Assembly (NCBI GenBank): GCA_914767715.1
Contig: OU612066.1
Span: forward strand, 23,472,283 to 23,536,282
Direction of reading: 5' to 3'
Length of the DNA stretch: 64,000 bases
DNA from: Membranipora membranacea
Lineage: Eukaryota; Bryozoa; Gymnolaemata; Cheilostomatida; Membraniporidae
A model generated the notes under the pieces. That model did not search any database. It worked only from the letters and a program-made list of their open reading frames with translations, and was not told the origin of the DNA. The translations under genes and the position numbers were made by a program. Below, piece by piece: positions 1-12,091 of the stretch. Numbering within the stretch: the first letter of the stretch is position 1; every line of letters starts with the position of its first letter.

Positions 1-100
1 GAAACGAGCGAGAGTTGCTTCTGCTTCTGAGGTAAGTTTGAAGCAAATCTATTTTTTAATCCGAGCGAAAAAAAAGCATGATACCCACCCTTGGTATATT
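1..100 (+). ncRNA. Candidate spliced-leader/snRNA-like module, one per monomer (first copy given)
   Basis: In the first monomer TTGCTTC (15-21) pairs perfectly with GAAGCAA (40-46). The 18-nt loop holds GAG/GTAAGT, with the would-be exon end at 31 and intron start at 32. A U-rich tract ATTTTTTAA (51-59) follows, then a second hairpin, ATACC (81-85) with GGTAT (93-97) around a 7-nt loop. A short leader exon, a donor held inside stem-loop I, an Sm site and a 3' stem-loop in about 100 nt is the known layout of spliced-leader RNAs, and such genes often occur in tandem arrays. The Sm-like tract lacks the usual G after the U run, and no promoter element is recognised. The module is visible in the sequence; the RNA identity is inference. 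It could simply be satellite sequence. Confidence 0.25.
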
Positions 101-1344
101 TTTGAATTTTTTAAGTCAGCGTTATTACCCCTCCAGCTTGTCTCAGGATCTTTATATTTTGCAGTTTGAATAAGGTCAATGGGGGCTCTAACTGGTCAGT
201 GTTTCATATCATTCCGACAGACTTTGTATTTTTTCACGCTGCCGTATGACATGTTTTTTTAGTGCAAAAGTCAGCCTCGTTAAATCGGACGCTGACAGAG
301 AACAGATAACCGCAGAGCCAAACGGATTTCATATTTGAAACGAGCGAGAGTTGCTTCTGCTTCTGAGGTAAGTTTGAAGCAAATCTGTTTTTTAATCCGA
401 GCGAAAAAAAAGCATGATACCCACCCTTGGTATATTTTTGAATTTATTAAATCAGCGTTATTACCCCTCCAGCTTGTCTCAGGATCTTTATATTTTACAG
501 TTTGAATAAGGTCAATGGGGGCTCTAACTGGTCAGTGTTTCATATTATTCCGACAGACTTTGTATTTTTTCACGCTGCCGTATGACATGTTATTTTAGTG
601 CAAAAGTCAGCCTCGTTAAATCGGACGCTGACAGAGAACGGATAACCGCAGAGCCAAACGGATTTCATATTTGAAACGAGCGAGAGTTGCTTCTGCTTCT
701 GAGGTAAGTTTGAAGCAAATCTATTTTTTAATCCGAGCGAAAAAAAAGCATGATACCCACCCTTGGTATACTTTTGAATTTTTTAAGTCAGCGTTATTAC
801 CCCTCCAGCTTGTCTCAGGATCTTTATATTTTACAGTTTGAATAAGGTCAATGGGGGCTCTAACTGGTCAGTGTTTCATATTATTCCGACAGACTTTGTA
901 TTTTTTCACGCTGCCGTATGACATGTTTTTTTAGTGCAAAAGTCAGCCTCGTTAAATCGGACGCTGACAGAGAACGGATAACCGCAGATCCAAACGGATT
1001 TCATATTTGAAACGAGCGAGAGTTGCTTCTGCTTCTGAGGTAAGTTTGAAGCAAATCTATTTTTTAATCCGAGCGAAAACAAAGCATGATACCCACCCTT
1101 GGTATATTTTTGAATTATTTAAGTCAGCGTTATTACCCCTCCAGCTTGTCTCAGGATCTTTATATTTTGCACTTTGACTCAGGTCAATGGGGGCTCTAAC
1201 TGGTCAGTGTTTCATATCATTCCGACAGACTTTGTATTTTTTCACGCTGCCGTATGACATGTTTTTTTAGTGCAAAAGTCAGCCTCGTTAAATCGGATGC
1301 TGACAGAGAACGGATAACCGCAGAGCCAAACGGATTTCATATTT
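1..1344 (+). repeat. Four-monomer block, shortened form of the 7-monomer unit
   Basis: Monomer 1 carries the AACAGATAAC variant (301), monomer 2 the AATCTGTTTTTT and GTTATTTTAG variants, monomer 3 GGTATACTTTTG plus GATCCAAACGG, and monomer 4 GCGAAAACAAAG. These are diagnostic forms from the 7-monomer unit at 1,345-3,695, in the same order but with three monomers missing. This suggests internal deletion by unequal exchange. Confidence 0.7.
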
Positions 1345-3695
1345 GAAACGAGCGAGAGTTGCTTCTGCTTCTGAGGTAAGTTTGAAGCAAATCTATTTTT
1401 TAATCCGAGCGAAAAAAAAGCATGATACCCACCCTTGGTATATTTTTGAATTTTTTAAGTCAGCGTTATTACCCCTCCAGCTTGTCTCAGGATCTTTATA
1501 TTTTGCAGTTTGAATAAGGTCAATGGGGGCTCTAACTGGTCAGTGTTTCATATCATTCCGACAGACTTTGTATTTTTTCACGCTGCCGTATGACATGTTT
1601 TTTTAGTGCAAAAGTCAGCCTCGTTAAATCGGACGCTGACAGAGAACAGATAACCGCAGAGCCAAACGGATTTCATATTTGAAACGAGCGAGAGTTGCTT
1701 CTGCTTCTGAGGTAAGTTTGAAGCAAATCTATTTTTTAATCCGAGCGAAAAAAAAGCATGATACCCACCCTTGGTATATTTTTGATTTTTTTAAGTCAGC
1801 GTTATTACCCCTCCAGCTTGTCTCAGGATCTTTATATTTTGCAGTTTGAATAAGGTCAATGGGGGCTCTAACTGGTCAGTGTTTCATATTATTCCGACAG
1901 ACTTTGTATTTTTTCACGCTGCCGTATGACATGTTTTTTTAGTGCAAAAGTCAGCCTCGTTAAATCGGACGCTGACAGAGAACGGATAACCGCAGAGCCA
2001 AACGGATTTCATATTTGAAACCAGCGAGAGATGCTTCTGCTTCTGAGGTAAGTTTGAAGCAAATCTATTTTTTCATCCGAGCGAAAAAAAAGCATGATAC
2101 CCACCCTTGGTATATTTTTGAATTTTTTAAGTCAGCGTTATTACCCCTCCAGCTTGTCTCAGGATCCTTATATTTTACAGTTTGAATAAGGTCATTGGGG
2201 GCTCTAACTGGTCAGTGTTTCATATTATTCCGACAGACTTTGTATTTTTTCACGCTGCCGTATGACATGTTTTTTAGTGCAAAAGTCAGCCTCGTTAAAT
2301 CGGACGCTGACAGAGAACGGATAACCGCAGAGCCAAACGGATTTCATATTTGAAACGAGCGAGAGTTGCTTCTGCTTCTGAGGTAAGTTTGAAGCAAATC
2401 TGTTTTTTAATCCGAGCGAAAAAAAAGCATGATACCCACCCTTGGTATATTTTTGAATTTTTTAAATCAGCGTTATTACCCCTCCAGCTTGTCTCAGGAT
2501 CTTTATATTTTACAGTTTGAATAAGGTCAATGGGGGCTCTAACTGGTCAGTGTTTCATATTATTCCGACAGACTTTGTATTTTTTCACGCTGCCGTATGA
2601 CATGTTATTTTAGTGCAAAAGTCAGCCTCGTTAAATCGGACGCTGACAGAGAACGGATAACCGCAGAGCCAAACGGATTTCATATTTGAAACGAGCGAGA
2701 GTTGCTTCTGCTTCTGAGGTAAGTTTGAAGCAAATCTATTTTTTAATCCGAGCGAAAAAAAAGCATGATACCCATTCTTTGTATATTTTTGAATTTTTTA
2801 AGTCAGCGTTATTACCCCTCCACCTTGTCTCAGGATCTTTATATTTTGCAGTTTGAATAAGGTCAATGGGGGCTCTAACTGGTCAGTGTTTCATATCATT
2901 CCAACAGACTTTGTATTTTTTCACGCTGCCGTATGACATGTTTTTTTAGTGCAAAAGTCAGCCTCGTTAAATCGGACGCTGACAGAGAACGGATAACCGC
3001 AGAGCCAAACGGATTTCATATTTGAAACGAGCGAGAGTTGCTTCTGCTTCTGAGGTAAGTTTGAAGCAAATCTATTTTTTAATCCGAGCGAAAAAAAAGC
3101 ATGATACCCACCCTTGGTATTCTTTTGAATTTTTTAAGTCAGCGTTATTACCCCTCCAGCTTGTCTCAGGATCTTTATATTTTACAGTTTGAATAAGGTC
3201 AATGGGGGCTCTAACTGGTCAGTGCTTCATATTATTCCGACAGACTTTGTATTTTTTCACGCTGCCGTATGACATGTTTTTTTAGTGCAAAAGTCAGCCT
3301 CGTTAAATCGGACGCTGACAGAGAACGGATAACCGCAGATCCAAACGGATTTCATATTTGAAACGAGCGAGAGTTGCTTCTGCTTCTGAGGTAAGTTTGA
3401 AGCAAATCTATTTTTTAATCCGAGCGAAAACAAAGCATGATACCCACCCTTGGTATATTTTTGAATTATTTAAGTCAGCGTTATTACCCCTCCAGCTTGT
3501 CTCAGGATCTTTATATTTTGCAGTTTGACTAAGGTCAATGGGGGCTCTAACTGGTCAGTGTTTCATATCATTCCGACAGACTTTGTATTTTTTCACGCTG
3601 CCGTATGACATGTTTTTTTAGTGCAAAAGTCAGCCTCGTTAAATCGGATGCTGACAGAGAACGGATAACCGCAGAGCCAAACGGATTTCATATTT
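1345..3695 (+). repeat. Seven-monomer higher-order unit, copy 1
   Basis: 2,351 bp. Ordered markers: AACAGATAAC at 1645, GAAACCAGCGAGAGATGC at 2017, the AATCTGTTTTTT/GTTATTTTAG monomer, the ACCCATTCTT monomer near 2,770, the CAGTGCTTCATATT monomer near 3,220, and the GCGAAAACAAAG monomer starting at 3360. The same order recurs at 7,390 and 9,741. Confidence 0.85.
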
Positions 3696-6600
3696 GAAAC
3701 GAGCGAGAGTTGCTTCTGCTTCTGAGGTAAGTTTGAAGCAAATCTATTTTTTAATCCGAGCGAAAGAAAAGCATGATACCCACCCTTGGTATATTTTTGA
3801 ATTTTTTAAGTCAGCGTTATTACCCCTCCAGCTTGTCTCAGGATCTTTATATTTTGCAGTTTGACTAAGGTCAATGGGGGCTCTAACTGGTCAGTGTTTC
3901 ATATCATTCCAACAGACTTTGTATTTTTTCACGCTGCCGTGTGACATGTTTTTTTAGTGCAAAAGTCAGCCTCGTTAAATCGGATGCTGACAGAGAACGG
4001 ATAACCGCAGAGCCAAACGGATTTCATATTTGAAACGAGCGAGAGTTGCTTCTGCTTCTGAGGTAAGTTTGAAGCAAATCTATTTTTTAATCCGAGCGAA
4101 AAAAAAGCATGATACCCACCCTTGGTATATTTTTGAATTTTTTAAGTCAGCGTTATTACCCCTCCAGCTTGTCTCAGGATCTTTATATTTTGCAGTTTGA
4201 ATAATGTCAATGGGGGCTCTAACTGGTCAGTGTTTCATATCATTCCGACAGACTTTGTATTTTTTCACGCTGCCGTATGACATGTTTTTTTAGTGCAAAA
4301 GTCAGCCTCGTTAAATCGGACGCTGACAGAGAACGGATAACCGCAGAGCCAAACGGATTTCATATTTGAAACGAGCGAGAGTTGCTTCTGCTTCTGAGGT
4401 AAGTTTGAAGCAAATCTATTTTTTAATCCGAGCGAAAGAAAAGCATGATACCCACCCTTGGTATATTTTTGAATTTTTTAAGTCAGCGTTATTACCCCTC
4501 CAGCTTGTCTCAGGATCTTTATATTTTGCAGTTTGAATAAGGTCAATGGGGGCTCTAACTGGTCAGTGTTTCATATCATTCCGACAGACTTTGTATTTTT
4601 TCACGCTGCCGTATGACATGTTTTTTTAGTGCAAAAGTCAGCCTCGTTAAATCGGACGCTGACAGAGAACGGATAACCGCAGAGCCAAACGGATTTCATA
4701 TTTGAAACGAGCGAGAGTTGCTTCTGCTTCTGAGGTAAGTTTGAAGCAAATCTATTTTTTAATCCGAGCGAAAAAAAAGCATGATACCCACCCTTGGTAT
4801 ATTTTTGAATTTTTTAAGTCAGCGTTATTACCCCTCCAGCTTGTCTCAGGATCTTTATATTTTGCAGTTTGAATAAGGTCAATGGGGGCTCTAACTGGTC
4901 AGTGTTACATATCAGTCCGACAGACTTTGTATTTTTTCATGCTGCCGTATGACATGTTTTTTAGTGCAAAAGTCAGCCTCGTTAAATCGGACGCTGACAG
5001 AGAACGGATAACCGCAGAGCCAAACGGATTTCATATTTGATACGAGCGAGAGTTGCTTCTGCTTCTGAGGTAAGTTTGAAGCAAATCTATTTTTTAATCC
5101 GAGCGAAAAAAAAGCATGATACCCACCCTTGGTATACTTTTGAATTTTTTAAGTCAGCGTTATTACCCCTCCAGCTTGTCTCAGGATCTTTATATTTTAC
5201 AGTTTGAATAAGGTCAATGGGGGCTCTAACTGGTCAGTGTTTCATATTATTCCGACAGACTTTGTATTTTTTCACGCTGCCGTATGACATGTTTTTTTAG
5301 TGCAAAAGTCAGCCTCGTCAAATCGGACGCTGACAGAGAACGGATAACCGCAGATCCAAACGGATTTCATATTTGAAACGAGCGAGAGTTGCTTCTGCTT
5401 CTGAGGTAAGTTTGAAGCAAATCTATTTTTTAATCCGAGCGAAAGAAAAGCATGATACCCACCCTTGGTATATTTTTGAATTTTTTAAGTCAGCGTTATT
5501 ACCCCTCCAGCTTGTCTCAGGATCTTTATATTTTGCAGTTTGACTAAGGTCAATGGGGGCTCTAACTGGTCAGTGTTTCATATCATTCCAACAGACTTTG
5601 TATTTTTTCACGCTGCCGTGTGACATGTTTTTTTAGTGCAAAAGTCAGCCTCGTTAAATCGGATGCTGACAGAGAACGGATAACCGCAGAGCCAAACGGA
5701 TTTCATATTTGAAACGAGCGAGAGTTGCTTCTGCTTCTGAGGTAAGTTTGAAGCAAATCTATTTTTTAATCCGAGCGAAAAAAAAGCATGATACCCACCC
5801 TTGGTATATTTTTGAATTTTTTAAGTCAGCGTTATTACCCCTCCAGCTTGTCTCAGGATCTTTATATTTTGCAGTTTGAATAATGTCAATGGGGGCTCTA
5901 ACTGGTCAGTGTTTCATATCATTCCGACAGACTTTGTATTTTTTCACGCTGCCGTATGACATGTTTTTTTAGTGCAAAAGTCAGCCTCGTTAAATCGGAC
6001 GCTGACAGAGAACGGATAACCGCAGAGCCAAACGGATTTCATATTTGAAACGAGCGAGAGTTGCTTCTGCTTCTGAGGTAAGTTTGAAGCAAATCTATTT
6101 TTTAATCCGAGCGAAAGAAAAGCATGATACCCACCCTTGGTATATTTTTGAATTTTTTAAGTCAGCGTTATTACCCCTCCAGCTTGTCTCAGGATCTTTA
6201 TATTTTGCAGTTTGAATAAGGTCAATGGGGGCTCTAACTGGTCAGTGTTTCATATCATTCCGACAGACTTTGTATTTTTTCACGCTGCCGTATGACATGT
6301 TTTTTTAGTGCAAAAGTCAGCCTCGTTAAATCGGACGCTGACAGAGAACGGATAACCGCAGAGCCAAACGGATTTCATATTTGAAACGAGCGAGAGTTGC
6401 TTCTGCTTCTGAGGTAAGTTTGAAGCAAATCTATTTTTTAATCCGAGCGAAAAAAAAGCATGATACCCACCCTTGGTATATTTTTGAATTTTTTAAGTCA
6501 GCGTTATTACCCCTCCAGCTTGTCTCAGGATCTTTATATTTTGCAGTTTGAATAAGGTCAATGGGGGCTCTAACTGGTCAGTGTTACATATCAGTCCGAC

Positions 6601-7053
6601 AGACTTTGTATTTTTTCATGCTGCCGTATGACATGTTTTTTAGTGCAAAAGTCAGCCTCGTTAAATCGGACGCTGACAGAGAACGGATAACCGCAGAGCC
6701 AAACGGATTTCATATTTGATACGAGCGAGAGTTGCTTCTGCTTCTGAGGTAAGTTTGAAGCAAATCTATTTTTTAATCCGAGCGAAAAAAAAGCATGATA
6801 CCCACCCTTGGTATACTTTTGAATTTTTTAAGTCAGCGTTATTACCCCTCCAGCTTGTCTCAGGATCTTTATATTTTACAGTTTGAATAAGGTCAATGGG
6901 GGCTCTAACTGGTCAGTGTTTCATATTATTCCGACAGACTTTGTATTTTTTCACGCTGCCGTATGACATGTTTTTTTAGTGCAAAAGTCAGCCTCGTCAA
7001 ATCGGACGCTGACAGAGAACGGATAACCGCAGATCCAAACGGATTTCATATTT
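3696..7053 (+). repeat. Five-monomer unit, two adjacent copies
   Basis: Copies are 3,696-5,374 and 5,375-7,053, each 1,679 bp. Shared ordered markers are GCGAAAGAAAAG with GTGTGACATG, then ATAATGTCAAT, then a second GCGAAAGAAAAG, then GTTACATATCAGTCCGAC (near 4,904 and 6,583), then GATACGAGCG with CTCGTCAAATCGG. The match of rare variants in order points to a recent block duplication. Confidence 0.88.
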
Positions 7054-7389
7054 GAAACGAGCGAGAGTTGCTTCTGCTTCTGAGGTAAGTTTGAAGCAAA
7101 TCTATTTTTTAATCCGAGCGAAAACAAAGCATGATACCCACCCTTGGTATATTTTTGAATTATTTAAGTCAGCGTTATTACCCCTCCAGCTTGTCTCAGG
7201 ATCTTTATATTTTGCACTTTGACTAAGGTCAATGGGGGCTCTAACTGGTCAGTGTTTCATATTATTCCGACAGACTTTGTATTTTTTCACGCTGCCGTAT
7301 GACATGTTTTTTTAGTGCAAAAGTCAGCCTCGTTAAATCGGATGCTGACAGAGAACGGATAACCGCAGAGCCAAACGGATTTCATATTT
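7054..7389 (+). repeat. Single monomer with GCGAAAACAAAG variant
   Basis: One monomer between the 5-monomer pair and the next 7-monomer pair. It carries GCGAAAACAAAG, GCACTTTGACTAAGG and ATCGGATGCTGAC, like the closing monomer of the 7-monomer unit (compare 9,405-9,740), so it is probably the remnant of a truncated copy. Confidence 0.7.
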
Positions 7390-10300
7390 GAAACGAGCGA
7401 GAGTTGCTTCTGCTTCTGAGGTAAGTTTGAAGCAAATCTATTTTTTAATCCGAGCGAAAAAAAAGCATGATACCCACCCTTGGTATATTTTTGAATTTTT
7501 TAAGTCAGCGTTATTACCCCTCCAGCTTGTCTCAGGATCTTTATATTTTGCAGTTTGAATAAGGTCAATGGGGGCTCTAACTGGTCAGTGTTTCATATCA
7601 TTCCGACAGACTTTGTATTTTTTCACGCTGCCGTATGACATGTTTTTTTAGTGCAAAAGTCAGCCTCGTTAAATCGGACGCTGACAGAGAACAGATAACC
7701 GCAGAGCCAAACGGATTTCATATTTGAAACGAGCGAGAGTTGCTTCTGCTTCTGAGGTAAGTTTGAAGCAAATCTATTTTTTAATCCGAGCGAAAAAAAA
7801 GCATGATACCCACCCTTGGTATATTTTTGAATTTTTTAAGTCAGCGTTATTACCCCTCCAGCTTGTCTCAGGATCTTTATATTTTGCAGTTTGAATAAGG
7901 TCAATGGGGGCTCTAACTGGTCAGTGTTTCATATTATTCCGACAGACTTTGTATTTTTTCACGCTGCCGTATGACATGTTTTTTAGTGCAAAAGTCAGCC
8001 TCGTTAAATCGGACGCTGACAGAGAACGGATAACCGCAGAGCCAAACGGATTTCATATTTGAAACCAGCGAGAGATGCTTCTGCTTCTGAGGTAAGTTTG
8101 AAGCAAATCTATTTTTTAATCCGAGCGAAAAAAAAGCATGATACCCACCCTTGGTATATTTTTGAATTTTTTAAGTCAGCGTTATTACCCCTCCAGCTTG
8201 TCTCAGGATCCTTATATTTTACAGTTTGAATAAGGTCATTGGGGGCTCTAACTGGTCAGTGTTTCATATTATTCCGACAGACTTTGTATTTTTTCACGCT
8301 GCCGTATGACATGTTTTTTTAGTGCAAAAGTCAGCCTCGTTAAATCGGACGCTGACAGAGAACGGATAACCGCAGAGCCAAACGGATTTCATATTTGAAA
8401 CGAGCGAGAGTTGCTTCTGCTTCTGAGGTAAGTTTGAAGCAAATCTGTTTTTTAATCCGAGCGAAAAAAAAGCATGATACCCACCCTTGGTATATTTTTG
8501 AATTTTTTAAATCAGCGTTATTACCCCTCCAGCTTGTCTCAGGATCTTTATATTTTACAGTTTGAATAAGGTCAATGGGGGCTCTAACTGGTCAGTGTTT
8601 CATATTATTCCGACAGACTTTGTATTTTTTCACGCTGCCGTATGACATGTTATTTTAGTGCAAAAGTCAGCCTCGTTAAATCGGACGCTGACAGAGAACG
8701 GATAACCGCAGAGCCATACGGATTTCATATTTGAAACGAGCGAGAGTTGCTTCTGCTTCTGAGGTAAGTTTGAAGCAAATCTATTTTTTAATCCGAGCGA
8801 AAAAAAAGCATGATACCCATTCTTGGTATATTTTTGAATTTTTTAAGTCAGCGTTATTACCCCTCCACCTTGTCTCAGGATCTTTATATTTTGCAGTTTG
8901 AATAAGGTCAATGGGGGCTCTAACTGGTCAGTGTTTCATATCATTCCAACAGACTTTGTATTTTTTCACGCTGCCGTATGACATGTTTTTTTAGTGCAAA
9001 AGTCAGCCTCGTTAAATCGGACGCTGACAGAGAACGGATAACCGCAGAGCCAAACGGATTTCATATTTGAAACGAGCGAGAGTTGCTTCTGCTTCTGAGG
9101 TAAGTTTGAAGCAAATCTATTTTTTAATCCGAGCGAAAAAAAAGCATGATACCCACCCTTGGTATACTTTTGAATTTTTTAAGTCAGCGTTATTACCCCT
9201 CCAGCTTGTCTCAGGATCTTTATATTTTACAGTTTGAATAAGGTCAATGGGGGCTCTAACTGGTCAGTGCTTCATATTATTCCGACAGACTTTGTATTTT
9301 TTCACGCTGCCGTATGACATGTTTTTTTAGTGCAAAAGTCAGCCTCGTCAAATCGGACGCTGACAGAGAACGGATAACCGCAGATCCAAACGGATTTCAT
9401 ATTTGAAACGAGCGAGAGTTGCTTCTGCTTCTGAGGTAAGTTTGAAGCAAATCTATTTTTTAATCCGAGCGAAAACAAAGCATGATACCCACCCTTGGTA
9501 TATTTTTGAATTATTTAAGTCAGCGTTATTACCCCTCCAGCTTGTCTCAGGATCTTTATATTTTGCACTTTGACTAAGGTCAATGGGGGCTCTAACTGGT
9601 CAGTGTTTCATATCATTCCGACAGACTTTTTATTTTTTCACGCTGCCGTATGACATGTTTTTTTAGTGCAAAAGTCAGCCTCGTTAAATCGGATGCTGAC
9701 AGAGAACGGATAACCGCAGAGCCAAACGGATTTCATATTTGAAACGAGCGAGAGTTGCTTCTGCTTCTGAGGTAAGTTTGAAGCAAATCTATTTTTTAAT
9801 CCGAGCGAAAAAAAAGCATGATACCCACCCTTGGTATATTTTTGAATTTTTTAAGTCAGCGTTATTACCCCTCCAGCTTGTCTCAGGATCTTTATATTTT
9901 GCAGTTTGAATAAGGTCAATGGGGGCTCTAACTGGTCAGTGTTTCATATCATTCCGACAGACTTTGTATTTTTTCACGCTGCCGTATGACATGTTTTTTT
10001 AGTGCAAAAGTCAGCCTCGTTAAATCGGACGCTGACAGAGAACAGATAACCGCAGAGCCAAACGGATTTCATATTTGAAACGAGCGAGAGTTGCTTCTGC
10101 TTCTGAGGTAAGTTTGAAGCAAATCTATTTTTTAATCCGAGCGAAAAAAAAGCATGATACCCACCCTTGGTATATTTTTGAATTTTTTAAGTCAGCGTTA
10201 TTACCCCTCCAGCTTGTCTCAGGATCTTTATATTTTGCAGTTTGAATAAGGTCAATGGGGGCTCTAACTGGTCAGTGTTTCATATTATTCCGACAGACTT

Positions 10301-12091
10301 TGTATTTTTTCACGCTGCCGTATGACATGTTTTTTAGTGCAAAAGTCAGCCTCGTTAAATCGGACGCTGACAGAGAACGGATAACCGCAGAGCCAAACGG
10401 ATTTCATATTTGAAACCAGCGAGAGATGCTTCTGCTTCTGAGGTAAGTTTGAAGCAAATCTATTTTTTAATCCGAGCGAAAAAAAAGCATGATACCCACC
10501 CTTGGTATATTTTTGAATTTTTTAAGTCAGCGTTATTACCCCTCCAGCTTGTCTCAGGATCCTTATATTTTACAGTTTGAATAAGGTCATTGGGGGCTCT
10601 AACTGGTCAGTGTTTCATATTATTCCGACAGACTTTGTATTTTTTCACGCTGCCGTATGACATGTTTTTTTAGTGCAAAAGTCAGCCTCGTTAAATCGGA
10701 CGCTGACAGAGAACGGATAACCGCAGAGCCAAACGGATTTCATATTTGAAACGAGCGAGAGTTGCTTCTGCTTCTGAGGTAAGTTTGAAGCAAATCTGTT
10801 TTTTAATCCGAGCGAAAAAAAAGCATGATACCCACCCTTGGTATATTTTTGAATTTTTTAAATCAGCGTTATTACCCCTCCAGCTTGTCTCAGGATCTTT
10901 ATATTTTACAGTTTGAATAAGGTCAATGGGGGCTCTAACTGGTCAGTGTTTCATATTATTCCGACAGACTTTGTATTTTTTCACGCTGCCGTATGACATG
11001 TTATTTTAGTGCAAAAGTCAGCCTCGTTAAATCGGACGCTGACAGAGAACGGATAACCGCAGAGCCATACGGATTTCATATTTGAAACGAGCGAGAGTTG
11101 CTTCTGCTTCTGAGGTAAGTTTGAAGCAAATCTATTTTTTAATCCGAGCGAAAAAAAAGCATGATACCCATTCTTGGTATATTTTTGAATTTTTTAAGTC
11201 AGCGTTATTACCCCTCCACCTTGTCTCAGGATCTTTATATTTTGCAGTTTGAATAAGGTCAATGGGGGCTCTAACTGGTCAGTGTTTCATATCATTCCAA
11301 CAGACTTTGTATTTTTTCACGCTGCCGTATGACATGTTTTTTTAGTGCAAAAGTCAGCCTCGTTAAATCGGACGCTGACAGAGAACGGATAACCGCAGAG
11401 CCAAACGGATTTCATATTTGAAACGAGCGAGAGTTGCTTCTGCTTCTGAGGTAAGTTTGAAGCAAATCTATTTTTTAATCCGAGCGAAAAAAAAGCATGA
11501 TACCCACCCTTGGTATACTTTTGAATTTTTTAAGTCAGCGTTATTACCCCTCCAGCTTGTCTCAGGATCTTTATATTTTACAGTTTGAATAAGGTCAATG
11601 GGGGCTCTAACTGGTCAGTGCTTCATATTATTCCGACAGACTTTGTATTTTTTCACGCTGCCGTATGACATCTTTTTTTAGTGCAAAAGTCAGCCTCGTT
11701 AAATCGGACGCTGACAGAGAACGGATAACCGCAGATCCAAACGGATTTCATATTTGAAACGAGCGAGAGTTGCTTCTGCTTCTGAGGTAAGTTTGAAGCA
11801 AATCTATTTTTTAATCCGAGCGAAAACAAAGCATGATACCCACCCTTGGTATATTTTTGAATTATTTAAGTCAGCGTTATTACCCCTCCAGCTTGTCTCA
11901 GGATCTTTATATTTTGCAGTTTGACTAAGGTCAATGGGGGCTCTAACTGGTCAGTGTTTCATATCATTCCGACAGACTTTGTATTTTTTCACGCTGCCGT
12001 ATGACATGTTTTTTTAGTGCAAAAGTCAGCCTCGTTAAATCGGATGCTGACAGAGAACGGATAACCGCAGAGCCAAACGGATTTCATATTT
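7390..12091 (+). repeat. Seven-monomer higher-order unit, copies 2 and 3
   Basis: Copies are 7,390-9,740 and 9,741-12,091, each 2,351 bp. Markers recur at this offset: AACAGATAAC (7690/10041), GAAACCAGCGAGAGATGC (8061/10412), the ACCCATTCTTGG monomer (near 8,815/11,168) and CAGTGCTTCATATT (near 9,266/11,617). Both also match copy 1 at 1,345-3,695. Confidence 0.88.

Noticed and set aside
1-336. Origin of the monomer as a dimer of two 168-bp halves
   Set aside because: The only internal similarity I found is AAGTCAGC at 113 and 268, spaced 155 bp, which is too short and at the wrong distance.
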